44,876 nucleotides of DNA from JBOFZL01 sp051655155 (GTDB taxonomy: Bacteria > Bacillota > Clostridia > Peptostreptococcales > Filifactoraceae). This document shows, in pieces, positions 7,146 through 15,563 of this stretch. The notes beneath the pieces are model-generated. The model searched no databases, was not told the DNA's origin, and was given only the letters and a program-made list of their open reading frames with translations. The number at the start of each line of letters is the position of its first letter. The first letter of the stretch is position 1. The DNA is taken from contig JBOFZL010000070.1 in the NCBI GenBank assembly GCA_051655155.1, positions 1 to 44,876 on the forward strand, given 5' to 3'. Made by a program: the position numbers and the translations under genes.

Positions 7146-8894
7146 TTATGTTGTTTTTTCTTCTTCCGCTAAGTATTTATTCCAAAGTCTAGTGAACTCA
7201 CCATCGTTGGTTCTTAGCTTTTCGAATGTGCCTTCTTCAACAATTTCTCCATCCTTCAGGACATATACATAATCAAACATCTTCACAAGATGAAGTCTAT
7301 GAAGAACACTTACCACACATTTATCAGATAAGCTTTCAAATACTCTGTTAAATATTGATGCTTCTGTTGCAGGATCGACATTAGATGTAGGCTCATCCAG
7401 TAGGACAATCTCACTGTCCCTAATTGCGAAAATGCCTCTCGATAGAGCTAATCTCTGTTTTTCTCCACCTGACATATTTACACCTTTTTCTCGTATGTCA
7501 GTATCTAATCCATTTGGAAACTTCTTAACAACCTCACTGAATCCGGCAATATGCATAGCTTTTTCAATTTCTTCATCAGTTGCCATCATACCCATGGTAA
7601 TGTTATATCTTATGTCATTTTCAAATATCTCAGGCTCTTGCGGTATTAGTGTTGTCGTTCCTGCTAATGAAGATATTGAATGCTCCACGGAACTCCCATC
7701 TACCTTAAGTCTACCGTTTTCTATTGGGATTAGTCCTCTCAAGACCTTTAGCAGTGTACTCTTACCTGCACCACTAGATCCAACAAATGCAATTCGCTTA
7801 CCACTGTTTAAATTTAACGAGACGTTTCGAAGCCCTGCTTCATCCTTTCCATAAGAGTAATCCAAATTCTCGATTTTTAATGAATTCCAATTCTTATAAT
7901 AGTCTCCATCACTTAAATCCACACCTGGTTGTTCATCTAGGATAGGCTGAACAGCTTCAAAGTCTGTCCTCCAGTGGATTGCTGTTTCATAATCACCAGC
8001 ATAAAACTCAAACGGAACCATGTATTCTTTCAAATACTGTGAAATAGCTGTAACTGTACCAATGCTTACAATAGCACCCGCATTTTTCTGCGAAACGATG
8101 TAGTAGAATATTAGACCAACGTTAATTGAAAGCATTAGGAAACTTGAAATAAAACATTTTATTTGTGTCAGAATGTTTTCCTTTTTTAAGTAAGGAAAAA
8201 CCAAGTTAATTCTTTCAGTAAGGTCTTCTTCTACAAATTCTCCCAATCTCAATGTGATAATTGTTGTGATATTGCTAACGTAATCATGTAATGCTGAAGC
8301 AACTTTGTGGAAGCCTTCATTTTGAGCTCTATATTCAGGAACAGATAGTTTATAAATTGCTTTAGTAGAAAAAATCATCAAACCGCCAGCAATTGTAGCT
8401 ACAATTGAAATTATTGGTGATATCTGCCAAAGCACAATCATAGGAGCCCAGAACTTAACAAACACATTAACAAAGTACATTTGTGACTGACCAAACATAA
8501 ACAATGCAGAACTTGCCTTGTTGACTCTATCAATAGTGGATCCCGAGTGATGATCAGTATGCCAAGATAAAGGCAATGACTGAAGATGGTCGTATGTCTG
8601 AGTTATGAATCTTCGCCTAGCTCTAAAAGCTGTATGTCTTTCAATAAATCTAGCCGATCTGTGGAAAATTTCAAATACGAAGAAACAAAGAATAAAGATA
8701 CCAAACCAGAATACCACCTCTTGAATAACGGTTTCTGTATTCTTTTGCAAAGCATTTATAACCATCGCAAATGCCAACGGCTTACCTAACTCTCCAAGTA
8801 TAGATATCACATGTAAAACTAAATAGAGTATAATTTTCCACCGCTCTTCATCGGTGTACTTCCATAATTGCTTTAGCAAATAGAAATAAGCCAT
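7146..8894 (-). CDS. ABC exporter, fused membrane and ATPase domains
   Basis: This 582-residue half-transporter of the type I exporter fold probably works as a homodimer. The N-terminal half (about 1-310) contains five to six membrane helices, starting with KIILYLVLHVISILGEL. The C-terminal half is the nucleotide-binding domain: Walker A GSSGAGKST (about 371-379), a Q loop in TLIPQEPEIF, the signature MSGGEKQR (about 472), Walker B EIVLLDEPTSNVDP and the switch His in SVLHRLHLV. The start is the ATG at 8894, behind GGAGGG. It sits 51 bp after a radical SAM gene and 56 bp before the carbamoyltransferase fragment. It is therefore likely to export, or confer resistance to, whatever that cluster makes; the substrate is unknown. 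Confidence 0.93.
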   Translation of the reverse strand: MAYFYLLKQLWKYTDEERWKIILYLVLHVISILGELGKPLAFAMVINALQKNTETVIQEVVFWFGIFILCFFVFEIFHRSARFIERHTAFRARRRFITQTYDHLQSLPLSWHTDHHSGSTIDRVNKASSALFMFGQSQMYFVNVFVKFWAPMIVLWQISPIISIVATIAGGLMIFSTKAIYKLSVPEYRAQNEGFHKVASALHDYVSNITTIITLRLGEFVEEDLTERINLVFPYLKKENILTQIKCFISSFLMLSINVGLIFYYIVSQKNAGAIVSIGTVTAISQYLKEYMVPFEFYAGDYETAIHWRTDFEAVQPILDEQPGVDLSDGDYYKNWNSLKIENLDYSYGKDEAGLRNVSLNLNSGKRIAFVGSSGAGKSTLLKVLRGLIPIENGRLKVDGSSVEHSISSLAGTTTLIPQEPEIFENDIRYNITMGMMATDEEIEKAMHIAGFSEVVKKFPNGLDTDIREKGVNMSGGEKQRLALSRGIFAIRDSEIVLLDEPTSNVDPATEASIFNRVFESLSDKCVVSVLHRLHLVKMFDYVYVLKDGEIVEEGTFEKLRTNDGEFTRLWNKYLAEEEKTT

Positions 8895-8945
8895 TTTGTC
8901 CCTCCTGTTACTTCCATGTTTATTGTAAACCTAACAGTTCCTACT

Positions 8946-9851
8946 CTAACAACTCCAAAATAATTTTTTCCATTGTCCGCTACTAAATACATTCTCTTTG
9001 TGACGCACAATGGAATCTTCTTCTGTGCCAATTGGACATGAGCTACAATACTTAAACGAACTATATAAGCTTTCAATTTCATCTCGTAATTTATCGTTAC
9101 TCAAGTTATGAGAGATCCCATTATAATCTAAATATTTCAACCATGGATTGGAATCCTCATCAGTACCTAACTGTCCATTGAACTCTAGTTGTTTTTTTAA
9201 TAGAGCCATTTTACTACACTTATACAAATTCCCTTTGTATAACAGTGGCCTATCAATGCAATTTTCATGAGTTGTCTCTATATCAGTTGTATCAAATGGA
9301 TATATTTTTTTCCCATACCCCTTGTATCTCTTTAAGAAGGTATCTGTTTCCATTACCTGAATATTGAACTTTCTTTTGCCGTCAAGAAGAATATATTCTA
9401 TATCCGTTAACGCCTCAGTTTTATCATTTTTAAAGAATCTGTATTTTGACTGTGATAGGACTCTGGATATAGACTCTAATATATCTTTTTCCTTGCTATG
9501 TAGTGTAATCAAAAGCGTGCATGGGGAAACATCATGCAACCAGTCTATTACTTCTGGTCTGTTTTCCAAAAGAGTCCCATTTGTCACAAGTACTAAATGG
9601 CTATCAGTCAAAATCCGGCGTGTACCGAAAATCCACTTGTCTAACTCTTTGTTAAGGAACGGTTCTCCTCCCATTAATCCAAATGCCTCAAACGTCACCT
9701 TTTCACTCCATACTATCAAATCAGACTCGAAGTTATCATAATCTTCGAATCCTGAATGCGGATAATCACAAAAGTTTGAACACCCAACACAGCTTAAGTT
9801 ACAGCCCCAACTAACCATTGTTTCTGCATACTTTACGACATGTTTCTCCAT
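8946..9851 (-). CDS. Radical SAM enzyme with C-terminal cysteine cluster (SPASM/twitch-like)
   Basis: I place the start at the ATG at 9851 (301 residues), with AAGGAG upstream; the frame is open ten codons further. The radical SAM motif CxxxCxxC is at Cys17, Cys21 and Cys24 (WGCNLSCVGCSNFC, with a further Cys28). The SAM-contacting GGEP is at 61-64. The second half has additional cysteines in ENCIDRPLLYKGNLYKC, a CSSCPIG pair and a terminal Cys, as expected for an auxiliary Fe-S cluster domain. Such proteins modify peptides (RiPP maturases) or sugars and cyclitols. The neighbours, a small gene upstream, an exporter and a carbamoyltransferase relic downstream, point to a small natural-product or peptide-modification cluster. 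The exact reaction cannot be read from sequence. Confidence 0.85.
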   Translation of the reverse strand: MEKHVVKYAETMVSWGCNLSCVGCSNFCDYPHSGFEDYDNFESDLIVWSEKVTFEAFGLMGGEPFLNKELDKWIFGTRRILTDSHLVLVTNGTLLENRPEVIDWLHDVSPCTLLITLHSKEKDILESISRVLSQSKYRFFKNDKTEALTDIEYILLDGKRKFNIQVMETDTFLKRYKGYGKKIYPFDTTDIETTHENCIDRPLLYKGNLYKCSKMALLKKQLEFNGQLGTDEDSNPWLKYLDYNGISHNLSNDKLRDEIESLYSSFKYCSSCPIGTEEDSIVRHKENVFSSGQWKKLFWSC

Positions 9852-9899
9852 AAAAATTATCTCCTTGATCTTATCGAGCAATTAGCTTATAGCATATTT

Positions 9900-10172
9900 C
9901 TAACTGCACCCTTGTCCATAGGTAATATGAGGATTGTTTCGCTTTGCCAATTTTAGAAGCATTCTTAGCGAACGTACATCTGACTTTTTAGTCAAATCCA
10001 CACTCTCGCGAATATTTGGTGTAAACATATACAATGCCAATTGATCTTTTGGAACGCCATATGGATTAATCTCCTCCATAAGTTTCTCTTTTTCTTGATC
10101 TGTAAACCAATCATCGTGATTATACTTGCGTATTGCTGGTTTTGATTCATCATACTCACTATGATTTTCCAA
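9900..10172 (-). CDS. Small unrecognised protein, first gene of the island operon (possible precursor peptide or truncated protein)
   Basis: A charged, soluble 90-residue protein from a TTG at 10172, ending HITYGQGCS; no ribosome binding site decides this start. The same frame is open upstream to a TGA at 10257, and the extra 28 codons read like protein (ISINGIRVALENH), so the gene may instead have lost its beginning at the repeat at 10282-10308. No membrane segments and no motif that I recognise. It ends 48 bp before the radical SAM gene. Position and size would suit a RiPP precursor with its core at the C-terminus (Thr-Tyr-Gly-Gln-Gly-Cys-Ser), but there is no clear leader or protease site. 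An overlapping 65-codon frame (9992-10189) has a less natural composition. Confidence 0.5.
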   Translation of the reverse strand: MENHSEYDESKPAIRKYNHDDWFTDQEKEKLMEEINPYGVPKDQLALYMFTPNIRESVDLTKKSDVRSLRMLLKLAKRNNPHITYGQGCS

Positions 10173-10205
10173 TGCGACACGTATTCCATTGATAGATATT
10201 ATTTT

Positions 10206-10234
10206 ATAATGTGTCTCATGCTCACCATTGTCAA
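10206..10234 (-). promoter_or_regulatory. Possible promoter of the island operon
   Basis: On the minus strand: a perfect TTGACA, a 17-bp spacer and CATTAT (4 of 6). It overlaps an imperfect dyad (GTGTCT with AGACAC). It lies just inside the right 27-bp repeat, so it may be part of a former mobile element reading into the island genes. Confidence 0.35.
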
Positions 10235-10281
10235 GACACGAAATTAAATCCCTGCATCAACAGAACGGTCTATCAACTCTG

Positions 10282-10308
10282 TTTTACTACCATCAGAAAT
10301 TACACGAC
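10282..10308. repeat. 27-bp direct repeat, right copy (island boundary)
   Basis: This is the same orientation and 26/27 identical to 6600-6626. The distance between the two copies is about 3.7 kb, and the four island genes are contained between them. There is no integrase or transposase gene between the copies. Confidence 0.8.
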
Positions 10309-10336
10309 GAAGTTAAAATGAATTTTTAAACTAAAT

Positions 10337-10391
10337 GCCCCTCGGGGCGACTATGCGATAGTCACATGAAGCTACTTTGGTAGCTTTTTTT
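10337..10391 (+). ncRNA. Cluster of three hairpins ending in a T run: candidate small RNA or mobile-element end
   Basis: Three consecutive perfect hairpins lie next to the right repeat: GCCCC-TC-GGGGC (10337-10348), GACTAT-GCG-ATAGTC (10349-10363) and AAGCTAC-TTTG-GTAGCTT (10369-10386), followed by a run of T (intrinsic terminator on the plus strand). No plus-strand gene precedes it within the island, so the terminator has no obvious client. The GC-rich stems stand out from the surrounding AT-rich DNA. Possibilities are a small RNA, or structured DNA at the end of a lost mobile element (for example IS200/IS605-like). I cannot assign a known RNA family. Confidence 0.4.
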
Positions 10392-10827
10392 GTTGCAACA
10401 ATTCATTCACCTCTTTTTTACAAATTTCATTTTTTAAATTTATGTTTAATGATAAAATTAATAAAATATACATAACTTCTCATTTAATACTCCATCTCAT
10501 ATGTTAATATTTTCTTCTTAATAATAATATATTAACATTTTTTTTTATTTTTTTACAACCATTTGTTAAAATAAGTTAAATTATTTATGAAACAAAAATA
10601 TATTTAACTAAGGTTAAGATATAGACTATAAAAATAAGATCTGCTTCTCCTAAAAGGAACAGTCACTGCAACGTTAAAACTTACAGTGACTGTTTAAATA
10701 TATTTTATATAATTAGTTACATAGTAGACAATACATCAAAATTTACTACTCTAAGAAAATAATTTCCTTAGGCTAATATATAGTCCTAAATAAATTTTTA
10801 TTGAGTCTCATTAAAAACCTAGTCTCA
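10392..10827. other. AT-rich spacer without a gene
   Basis: I see no coding frame. It holds one long hairpin (10658-10694), probably the terminator of the MFS pseudogene, and a small palindrome TCCTAAAAGGA beside it. Confidence 0.6.
10658..10694 (-). terminator. Probable terminator of the MFS transporter pseudogene
   Basis: A perfect 11-bp stem (AACAGTCACTG with its complement) and a 15-base loop. On the minus strand it is followed by CCTTTTAGG, a weak T tract. It lies 134 bp beyond the stop codon. Confidence 0.5.
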
Positions 10828-12062
10828 CTAATCTTCTATTTTGTATAATAATGGATATCTATTCTTATCCTTATTTCGCAGTAAACTATAGAAACATACA
10901 TTAATAAACCCTATGATTACAACCAATAACCATATTTTAGTCACAGGTACCCTACCAGTAAATACTCCTACGATTTTAATGGCAACGCCTTGAGCTACAC
11001 CTCCAAATATAAAAGATATGGATGACATCCTCCCTCTATGAGAAGCTGGGGTGCGCTTGGTCAAATATGGTAGCCTTCCCAAGGTAAAAACAACTTCTCC
11101 CAAAGTAAATACCACCATTGAAAAAAAGTACATCGGAACCATTCCTTGCATGAATATATACACAGTAAATCCAAGAGATATAAGTAATTCTCCTATAATC
11201 AGTTTCTCTGTGTCTCTTAAACCTGCTGCTACATCTGTAAGTATCGGTGTTGCTATTATGACTACAATTGCGTTGACACTGGCCAAAGAACCAAAAATCA
11301 CTGCCCCTTCAGCACCATAGAGTTGCTCCATGTTCAAAGGAAGCAAAAAATTAAACTGGACGTAAACAAAACTACTTATGCCTGTGCAAATCAAAAATAA
11401 AACCATAAGTTTGTTATTCATAAGTATGGAAACTATACTCTCTTGGGAATCTTCTTGATAGTTTTCACCTTCCATAACCTCCTTGACAGGCTCAGTATCT
11501 TTGATAAAAAAGAAAATAAGCACTGTAGAACTAAAAGTTGCCAGTCCACTTATCAGAAATGCCCAATTGAGATGGTTGGCAAACAGTAAACCTCCTATCA
11601 TCGGTGCTAGCACCATTCCAAAATTCGCTCCAAGGTAATTCAAACTATATGCTCTTTCTCTGTCCTTTGTTAATGTAAAATCCGCCACCAAAGCATCGTA
11701 GGCAGGCCACTCCATGTTGGCGAAGAAACCCGCTAAGCAAAAGATACCCACCTGAAAAATGAAATAGGTAAGAAAAAACAGGTTACTAGCCCACAGACCG
11801 TTACCAAGTCACAGCATATAATAATATTTTTCTTCGAAAACCTATCTGCCAGCTTCCCTCCAATTAATGTGCAAGGTAGCTGTGCAACTCCCATTAAAAT
11901 AATAAAGTCAGCAGCTTGAGAGGCAGTCATTCCCAGTTTATTTTTTAGAATAAGCGTAAGCATTGGCCAAATAAGTGCGCCCATGTTAGTAACTATTCTG
12001 CCAAAAACCAGTATGTAAATCTCATGTCTTAAATCTCTATAATTATGAAACATCCTCTCCAT
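10828..12062 (-). pseudogene. MFS drug/solute transporter, broken by a frameshift
   Basis: Two minus-strand frames together encode one 12-helix major facilitator protein of about 410 residues. The first part begins at the ATG at 12062 (MERMFHNYRDLRHEIYILVF, AAGGAG upstream). It holds the helix 2-3 signature GGKLADRFSKK and stops at 11733. The second part continues from the overlapping frame (GIFCLAGFFANMEWPAYDALVADF, with the RERAYSLNYLGANFGMVLAP helix 4-5 region) to 10828. Joining the frames at the run of six A (11773-11778) restores a continuous third helix. It is therefore a single-base indel in a homopolymer, either a real mutation or a sequencing error. The family resembles multidrug efflux MFS proteins; the substrate is unknown. 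It appears monocistronic. Confidence 0.85.
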
Positions 12063-12227
12063 ATCACTCTCCTTGTTTAACATTATTAATATTTTAGGTA
12101 TTTTTACCATTGTACAATACCCTACCTTAACTTTCAACAATAAATCTCTAAATACACTTAGTCGTCTTTCCCTATGTTTTAATCAAAAAATTTTTTTCTA
12201 TTTTGTAATCTTTCTTTTATATTATAT

Positions 12228-12267
12228 AAAAAAATTTTGCCTACCATAATAATTTATGGTAGGCAAA
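12228..12267 (-). terminator. Strong intrinsic terminator of the CofE-like gene
   Basis: A perfect 13-bp stem (TTTGCCTACCATA with its complement) and a 6-base loop, followed on the minus strand by A then seven T. It lies 64 bp after the stop at 12331. Confidence 0.85.
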
Positions 12268-12330
12268 TTAATAATTAAATATTTCAGTACCGCACCTAAA
12301 CACTCTAATAGGAAATCTTATATCTCCTAT

Positions 12331-13533
12331 TTACTTTGTATAGTTATCAAAATAACCTTGAATGTATATAATAGGTGTTCCTTTATCTCCACTGCCTGAA
12401 GTAAGATCGCAAAGAGAACCAATAAGATCAGTTAACTGTCTTGGTGTAGTTCCTTGTGCAATCATGTTTCCTGTTAAATCTTCTTTTTTTGCATCTTTTT
12501 CTTCTATATATTTAGAAATTGCTACTTTTAATTCTTCGCCTGAAAGGTGTGCAAAATCATTATCCGCTAAATATTTCAACTTTACCTCTGAAGGTGTACC
12601 TTCTAATCCACTAGTATAGCCTGGAGAAACCACTGGATCTGCTAGTTCCCAAATTTTGCCAACTGGATCTTTAAATGCTCCATCTCCATATACTAAAACT
12701 TCTACATTTTTACCTGTAAGTTCCTTGATTTTTCCTTGTACTTCTAATACAAATTTTTCTGCATCTCTTGGAAATAACTTAACTGTAGTTTCTGTTGCTT
12801 TGTTTGAACCTAACAGACCGTACTTTGGATTATATCCACTTCCATCTATAGAGCTTGTAAGTATTTCATCAAGAGCAATTACCTTTTCTCCTCCTGCATT
12901 TATAAGAATTTTCTTTGTTCTAGCTCTTGTATGAATATCACAACAAACTATATTTTTTGTGTATTTTAATATACTTTTACAATCATTTGAGAAGATTATT
13001 TCAACTTCTGCTCCTGTTTCAGTTATTAAGTTTTTGTAGTATTCTACATAGTCTACTCCTGTAAAGTAGTGCTTTTTATATCCAAATAATTCTCTATATT
13101 TTTCTTCGGTTAATACATCTACCCAAGGATTAACTCCCGCTTCGTCTAGTTCTTCCATGTCTACAAGGTGGTTTCCAACTTCGTCAGAAGGATAGCTAAG
13201 CATAAGCACAACTTTTTTAGCCCCTTTAGCAATCCCTTTTAAACAGATAGCAAATCTATTTCTACTTAAAATAGGGAAAATAATTCCTATAGTTTCTCCA
13301 CCCAATTTTGTTTTAACATCTGATGCAATATTTTCTATTGTGGCATAGTTTCCTTGAGCTCTAGCTACAACTGCTTCTGTTATACCTATAACATCCTTGT
13401 CTTGAATCTTAAATCCCATATCACTATTAGCTGCCTTCATCACTGAGTCAACTACTATTTCACAAAGATTTTCTCCTTCTCTTATAATCGGAGCTCTTAG
13501 TCCTCTTGATACCGTTCCTACATATCTTTCCAT
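12331..13533 (-). CDS. CofE-like gamma-glutamyl ligase family protein (coenzyme F420-0:L-glutamate ligase homologue)
   Basis: This 400-residue protein has the features of the CofE/FbiB-N family: the N-terminal VGTVSRGLRAPIIREGENL strand and the helix DVIGITEAVVARAQGNYA. The later segments NPKYGLLGSNKATE and VLVYGDGAFKDPVGKIWELADP form the nucleotide and metal region of the family. In methanogens and actinobacteria CofE adds glutamates to F420-0 using GTP. Longer (about 400-residue) homologues are common in Clostridia that are not known to make F420, and their substrate is not established. I see no other F420 gene here. The start is the ATG at 13533, behind GAGGTG. It is flanked by terminators on both sides and is apparently a single-gene unit. 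Confidence 0.8.
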   Translation of the reverse strand: MERYVGTVSRGLRAPIIREGENLCEIVVDSVMKAANSDMGFKIQDKDVIGITEAVVARAQGNYATIENIASDVKTKLGGETIGIIFPILSRNRFAICLKGIAKGAKKVVLMLSYPSDEVGNHLVDMEELDEAGVNPWVDVLTEEKYRELFGYKKHYFTGVDYVEYYKNLITETGAEVEIIFSNDCKSILKYTKNIVCCDIHTRARTKKILINAGGEKVIALDEILTSSIDGSGYNPKYGLLGSNKATETTVKLFPRDAEKFVLEVQGKIKELTGKNVEVLVYGDGAFKDPVGKIWELADPVVSPGYTSGLEGTPSEVKLKYLADNDFAHLSGEELKVAISKYIEEKDAKKEDLTGNMIAQGTTPRQLTDLIGSLCDLTSGSGDKGTPIIYIQGYFDNYTK

Positions 13534-13628
13534 TTTTGCACCTCAAAATTATAAATTAGTTAATCATTATCAAAATTTGATGATTAACTGTATTATAATA
13601 TCATAAATTATTATTTCTAGCAAGTAAA

Positions 13629-13655
13629 AAAGGATAGTTTCGACAGCTATCCTTT
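13629..13655 (-). terminator. Terminator of the CoA-disulfide reductase gene
   Basis: A 9-bp perfect stem (AAAGGATAG with CTATCCTTT) with a 9-base loop and a run of six T on the minus strand. It lies 59 bp beyond the stop at 13714. Confidence 0.8.
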
Positions 13656-13713
13656 ACTACTTTTTATTAAGTTATTTTCTTATTTTAGAATTATTTCCAT
13701 TAAATATTTATAC

Positions 13714-15396
13714 TTATTTTAAATCATTTTTTAGTTTATATTTCCCTATTTTATATGTGCTATATCCACCAGAAAGATTGTAAAGATTAGTATAACCTTT
13801 CCCTGCAAGTATTTTAATCGCTATATATGCTCTTAATCCTACCTGACAATTTACATAGATCGGTGTAGTTTTATCCTTTGGAAGTTTATGCAGATTATCT
13901 CTTAAACTGTCAACTTCAATATTAATTGATCCTTCTATACAGCCTGCACTATATTCTCCTGCTGTTCTTACATCTAATAAATAAGCTCCTGACTTAGCCA
14001 CTTCGTCTATTTCATTCCAGTGTACAACTTTATAAACCTCATCAGATACATTCTCTGCTATATATCCTAATATATTTACTGGATCTTTTGCGCTGGAAAA
14101 TGGTGGTGCATAACATAATTCTAAGTCTGCTAAATCATAGATAGTAGCCCCTAGCTTCATTGCTGTAGATATAACATCTATTCGCTTTTCAGTTCCACTC
14201 ATCCCTACCGCTTGAGCCCCTAAAATCTTCTTAGTCTTATTGTCAAAAATAAGTTTTAAAGCTATGTTACTAGCACCAGGGTAATAGCTTGCATGATTTC
14301 CTCGATGAGCATGAATAGCTGTATAATCCATATTTTTAGCTTTTAATCTACTTTCATTATTTCCAGTGGTTGCGATTACCATATCCATAACCTTTGCTAC
14401 CGCTGTTCCTTGTATTCTACTTGGTTTAATATCTATTCCATTGATATAGTCAGCCACTATTCGCCCTTGCCTATTTGCTCCCCAAGCTAAAGGTACTGCT
14501 GTCTTACTATTATCAATAAAATCAACAACCTCAACCACATCCCCTATGGCAAAAATATCATCATTTATTTTACCATTCTCCAATACATTAAAATTATCCG
14601 TTGTTATTATATGACCCCTAGTCCCTAAATCAAACTTTTCTTTTGCTAATTTATTTGTAGGTACAACTCCTATGGAAAGGATTATCATTTCTGTCTCTAA
14701 ACTATTACCACTTTCGAGAGTTATTTTCTTACCTTTATTTTCAAATGATGATATTCCATCTCCCAGTATAAGTTTTACTCCCTTTGAGTTTAGTTCTTTG
14801 TGAATGATTTGTGCCATTTCAAAGTCAAGAGGTGCTAATACCTGATTTGCCTTTTCAACTATTGTTACCTTTACCCCTAAACTATGCAGATTCTCTGCCA
14901 TTTCTATACCAATAAAACCTCCACCTATGACAGTTGCTTCTTTTATTTCATTGTTAATTACATAAGCTTTAATCATATCCGTATCCGGCACATTTCTTAG
15001 TATAAATACATTTTCCGTTTCTTCAATACCCTTAATGGATGGTTTTATTGGATTTGCTCCTGTAGATATTATTAGTTTATCGAAACTTTCTTCATATTCT
15101 TCTTGAGTTTTTACATTTTTAACCTTTACAAGTTTTCTTTCAGGAATGACTTCCGTAACTTCTGAAAAATTTCTTATATCTAGGTTAAACCTCTTATGCA
15201 TCCCTTCTACTGTCTGCACTAATAAATTATTTCTTTGACTAATTACATCTCCTATGTAATAAGGTAGTCCACAGTTAGCAAAGGAAATATATTCATCTTT
15301 TTCAAATACAATAATTTCATCATTTTCATTAAGCCTTCTAAGTCTTGCAGCAGCAGTAGCTCCACCTGCAACTCCACCAATAATTAGTATTTTCAT
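13714..15396 (-). CDS. CoA-disulfide reductase / NADH oxidase-like flavoprotein with C-terminal rhodanese domain
   Basis: The start is the ATG at 15396 (560 residues), behind GGAAGGGAG; the frame is open another 15 codons. The N-terminus is an FAD Rossmann motif (ILIIGGVAGGATAAARLRRL). Next is the single redox Cys in SFANCGLPYYIG, the hallmark of CoA-disulfide reductases and NADH oxidases of this family. An NAD(P) motif (VIGGGFIGIEMAENL) and the second FAD motif (DDIFAIGDVVEV) follow. The dimerisation domain contains AVGMSGTEKRID and LCYAPPFSSAKDPVN. The last 100 residues are a rhodanese domain with catalytic Cys in VNCQVGLRAY. CoADR-rhodanese fusions reduce CoA disulfides or CoA persulfides, so a role in oxidative stress or sulfur handling is likely. 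Confidence 0.92.
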   Translation of the reverse strand: MKILIIGGVAGGATAAARLRRLNENDEIIVFEKDEYISFANCGLPYYIGDVISQRNNLLVQTVEGMHKRFNLDIRNFSEVTEVIPERKLVKVKNVKTQEEYEESFDKLIISTGANPIKPSIKGIEETENVFILRNVPDTDMIKAYVINNEIKEATVIGGGFIGIEMAENLHSLGVKVTIVEKANQVLAPLDFEMAQIIHKELNSKGVKLILGDGISSFENKGKKITLESGNSLETEMIILSIGVVPTNKLAKEKFDLGTRGHIITTDNFNVLENGKINDDIFAIGDVVEVVDFIDNSKTAVPLAWGANRQGRIVADYINGIDIKPSRIQGTAVAKVMDMVIATTGNNESRLKAKNMDYTAIHAHRGNHASYYPGASNIALKLIFDNKTKKILGAQAVGMSGTEKRIDVISTAMKLGATIYDLADLELCYAPPFSSAKDPVNILGYIAENVSDEVYKVVHWNEIDEVAKSGAYLLDVRTAGEYSAGCIEGSINIEVDSLRDNLHKLPKDKTTPIYVNCQVGLRAYIAIKILAGKGYTNLYNLSGGYSTYKIGKYKLKNDLK

Positions 15397-15496
15397 AAAA
15401 ACTCCCTTCCAAAACAATTTATCTATATATATTTTATACACGAAAAAATCCTAATTTTTCAGTAATAAAATCACATTGAACCAGATTAATTTTATG

Positions 15497-15526
15497 AAAA
15501 GAGCCAAGGATAAACTCGGCTCTTTT
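15497..15526 (-). terminator. Terminator of the DUF1292 gene (usable in both directions)
   Basis: A 9-bp perfect stem (AAAAGAGCC with GGCTCTTTT) and a 12-base loop, with T-rich flanks on both strands. It lies 38 bp past the stop at 15564. Confidence 0.75.
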
Positions 15527-15563
15527 TATCATCTAACACTTATAAAGGGAACTCTATTGGTAA

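Noticed and set aside
7432..7854. 140-codon plus-strand frame opposite the ABC transporter ATPase domain
   Set aside because: The minus-strand frame contains all ABC motifs; the plus frame has no site or homologous pattern.
8873..9082. A 69-codon minus-strand frame overlapping the radical SAM 3' end, considered as a precursor peptide
   Set aside because: It lies inside the radical SAM coding frame and has no ribosome binding site of its own; composition is that of an out-of-frame reading.
10337..10391. tRNA or rRNA fragment in the three-hairpin region
   Set aside because: The stems do not form a cloverleaf, there is no TTCGA-type T-loop or CCA end, and the last hairpin is a plain intrinsic terminator.
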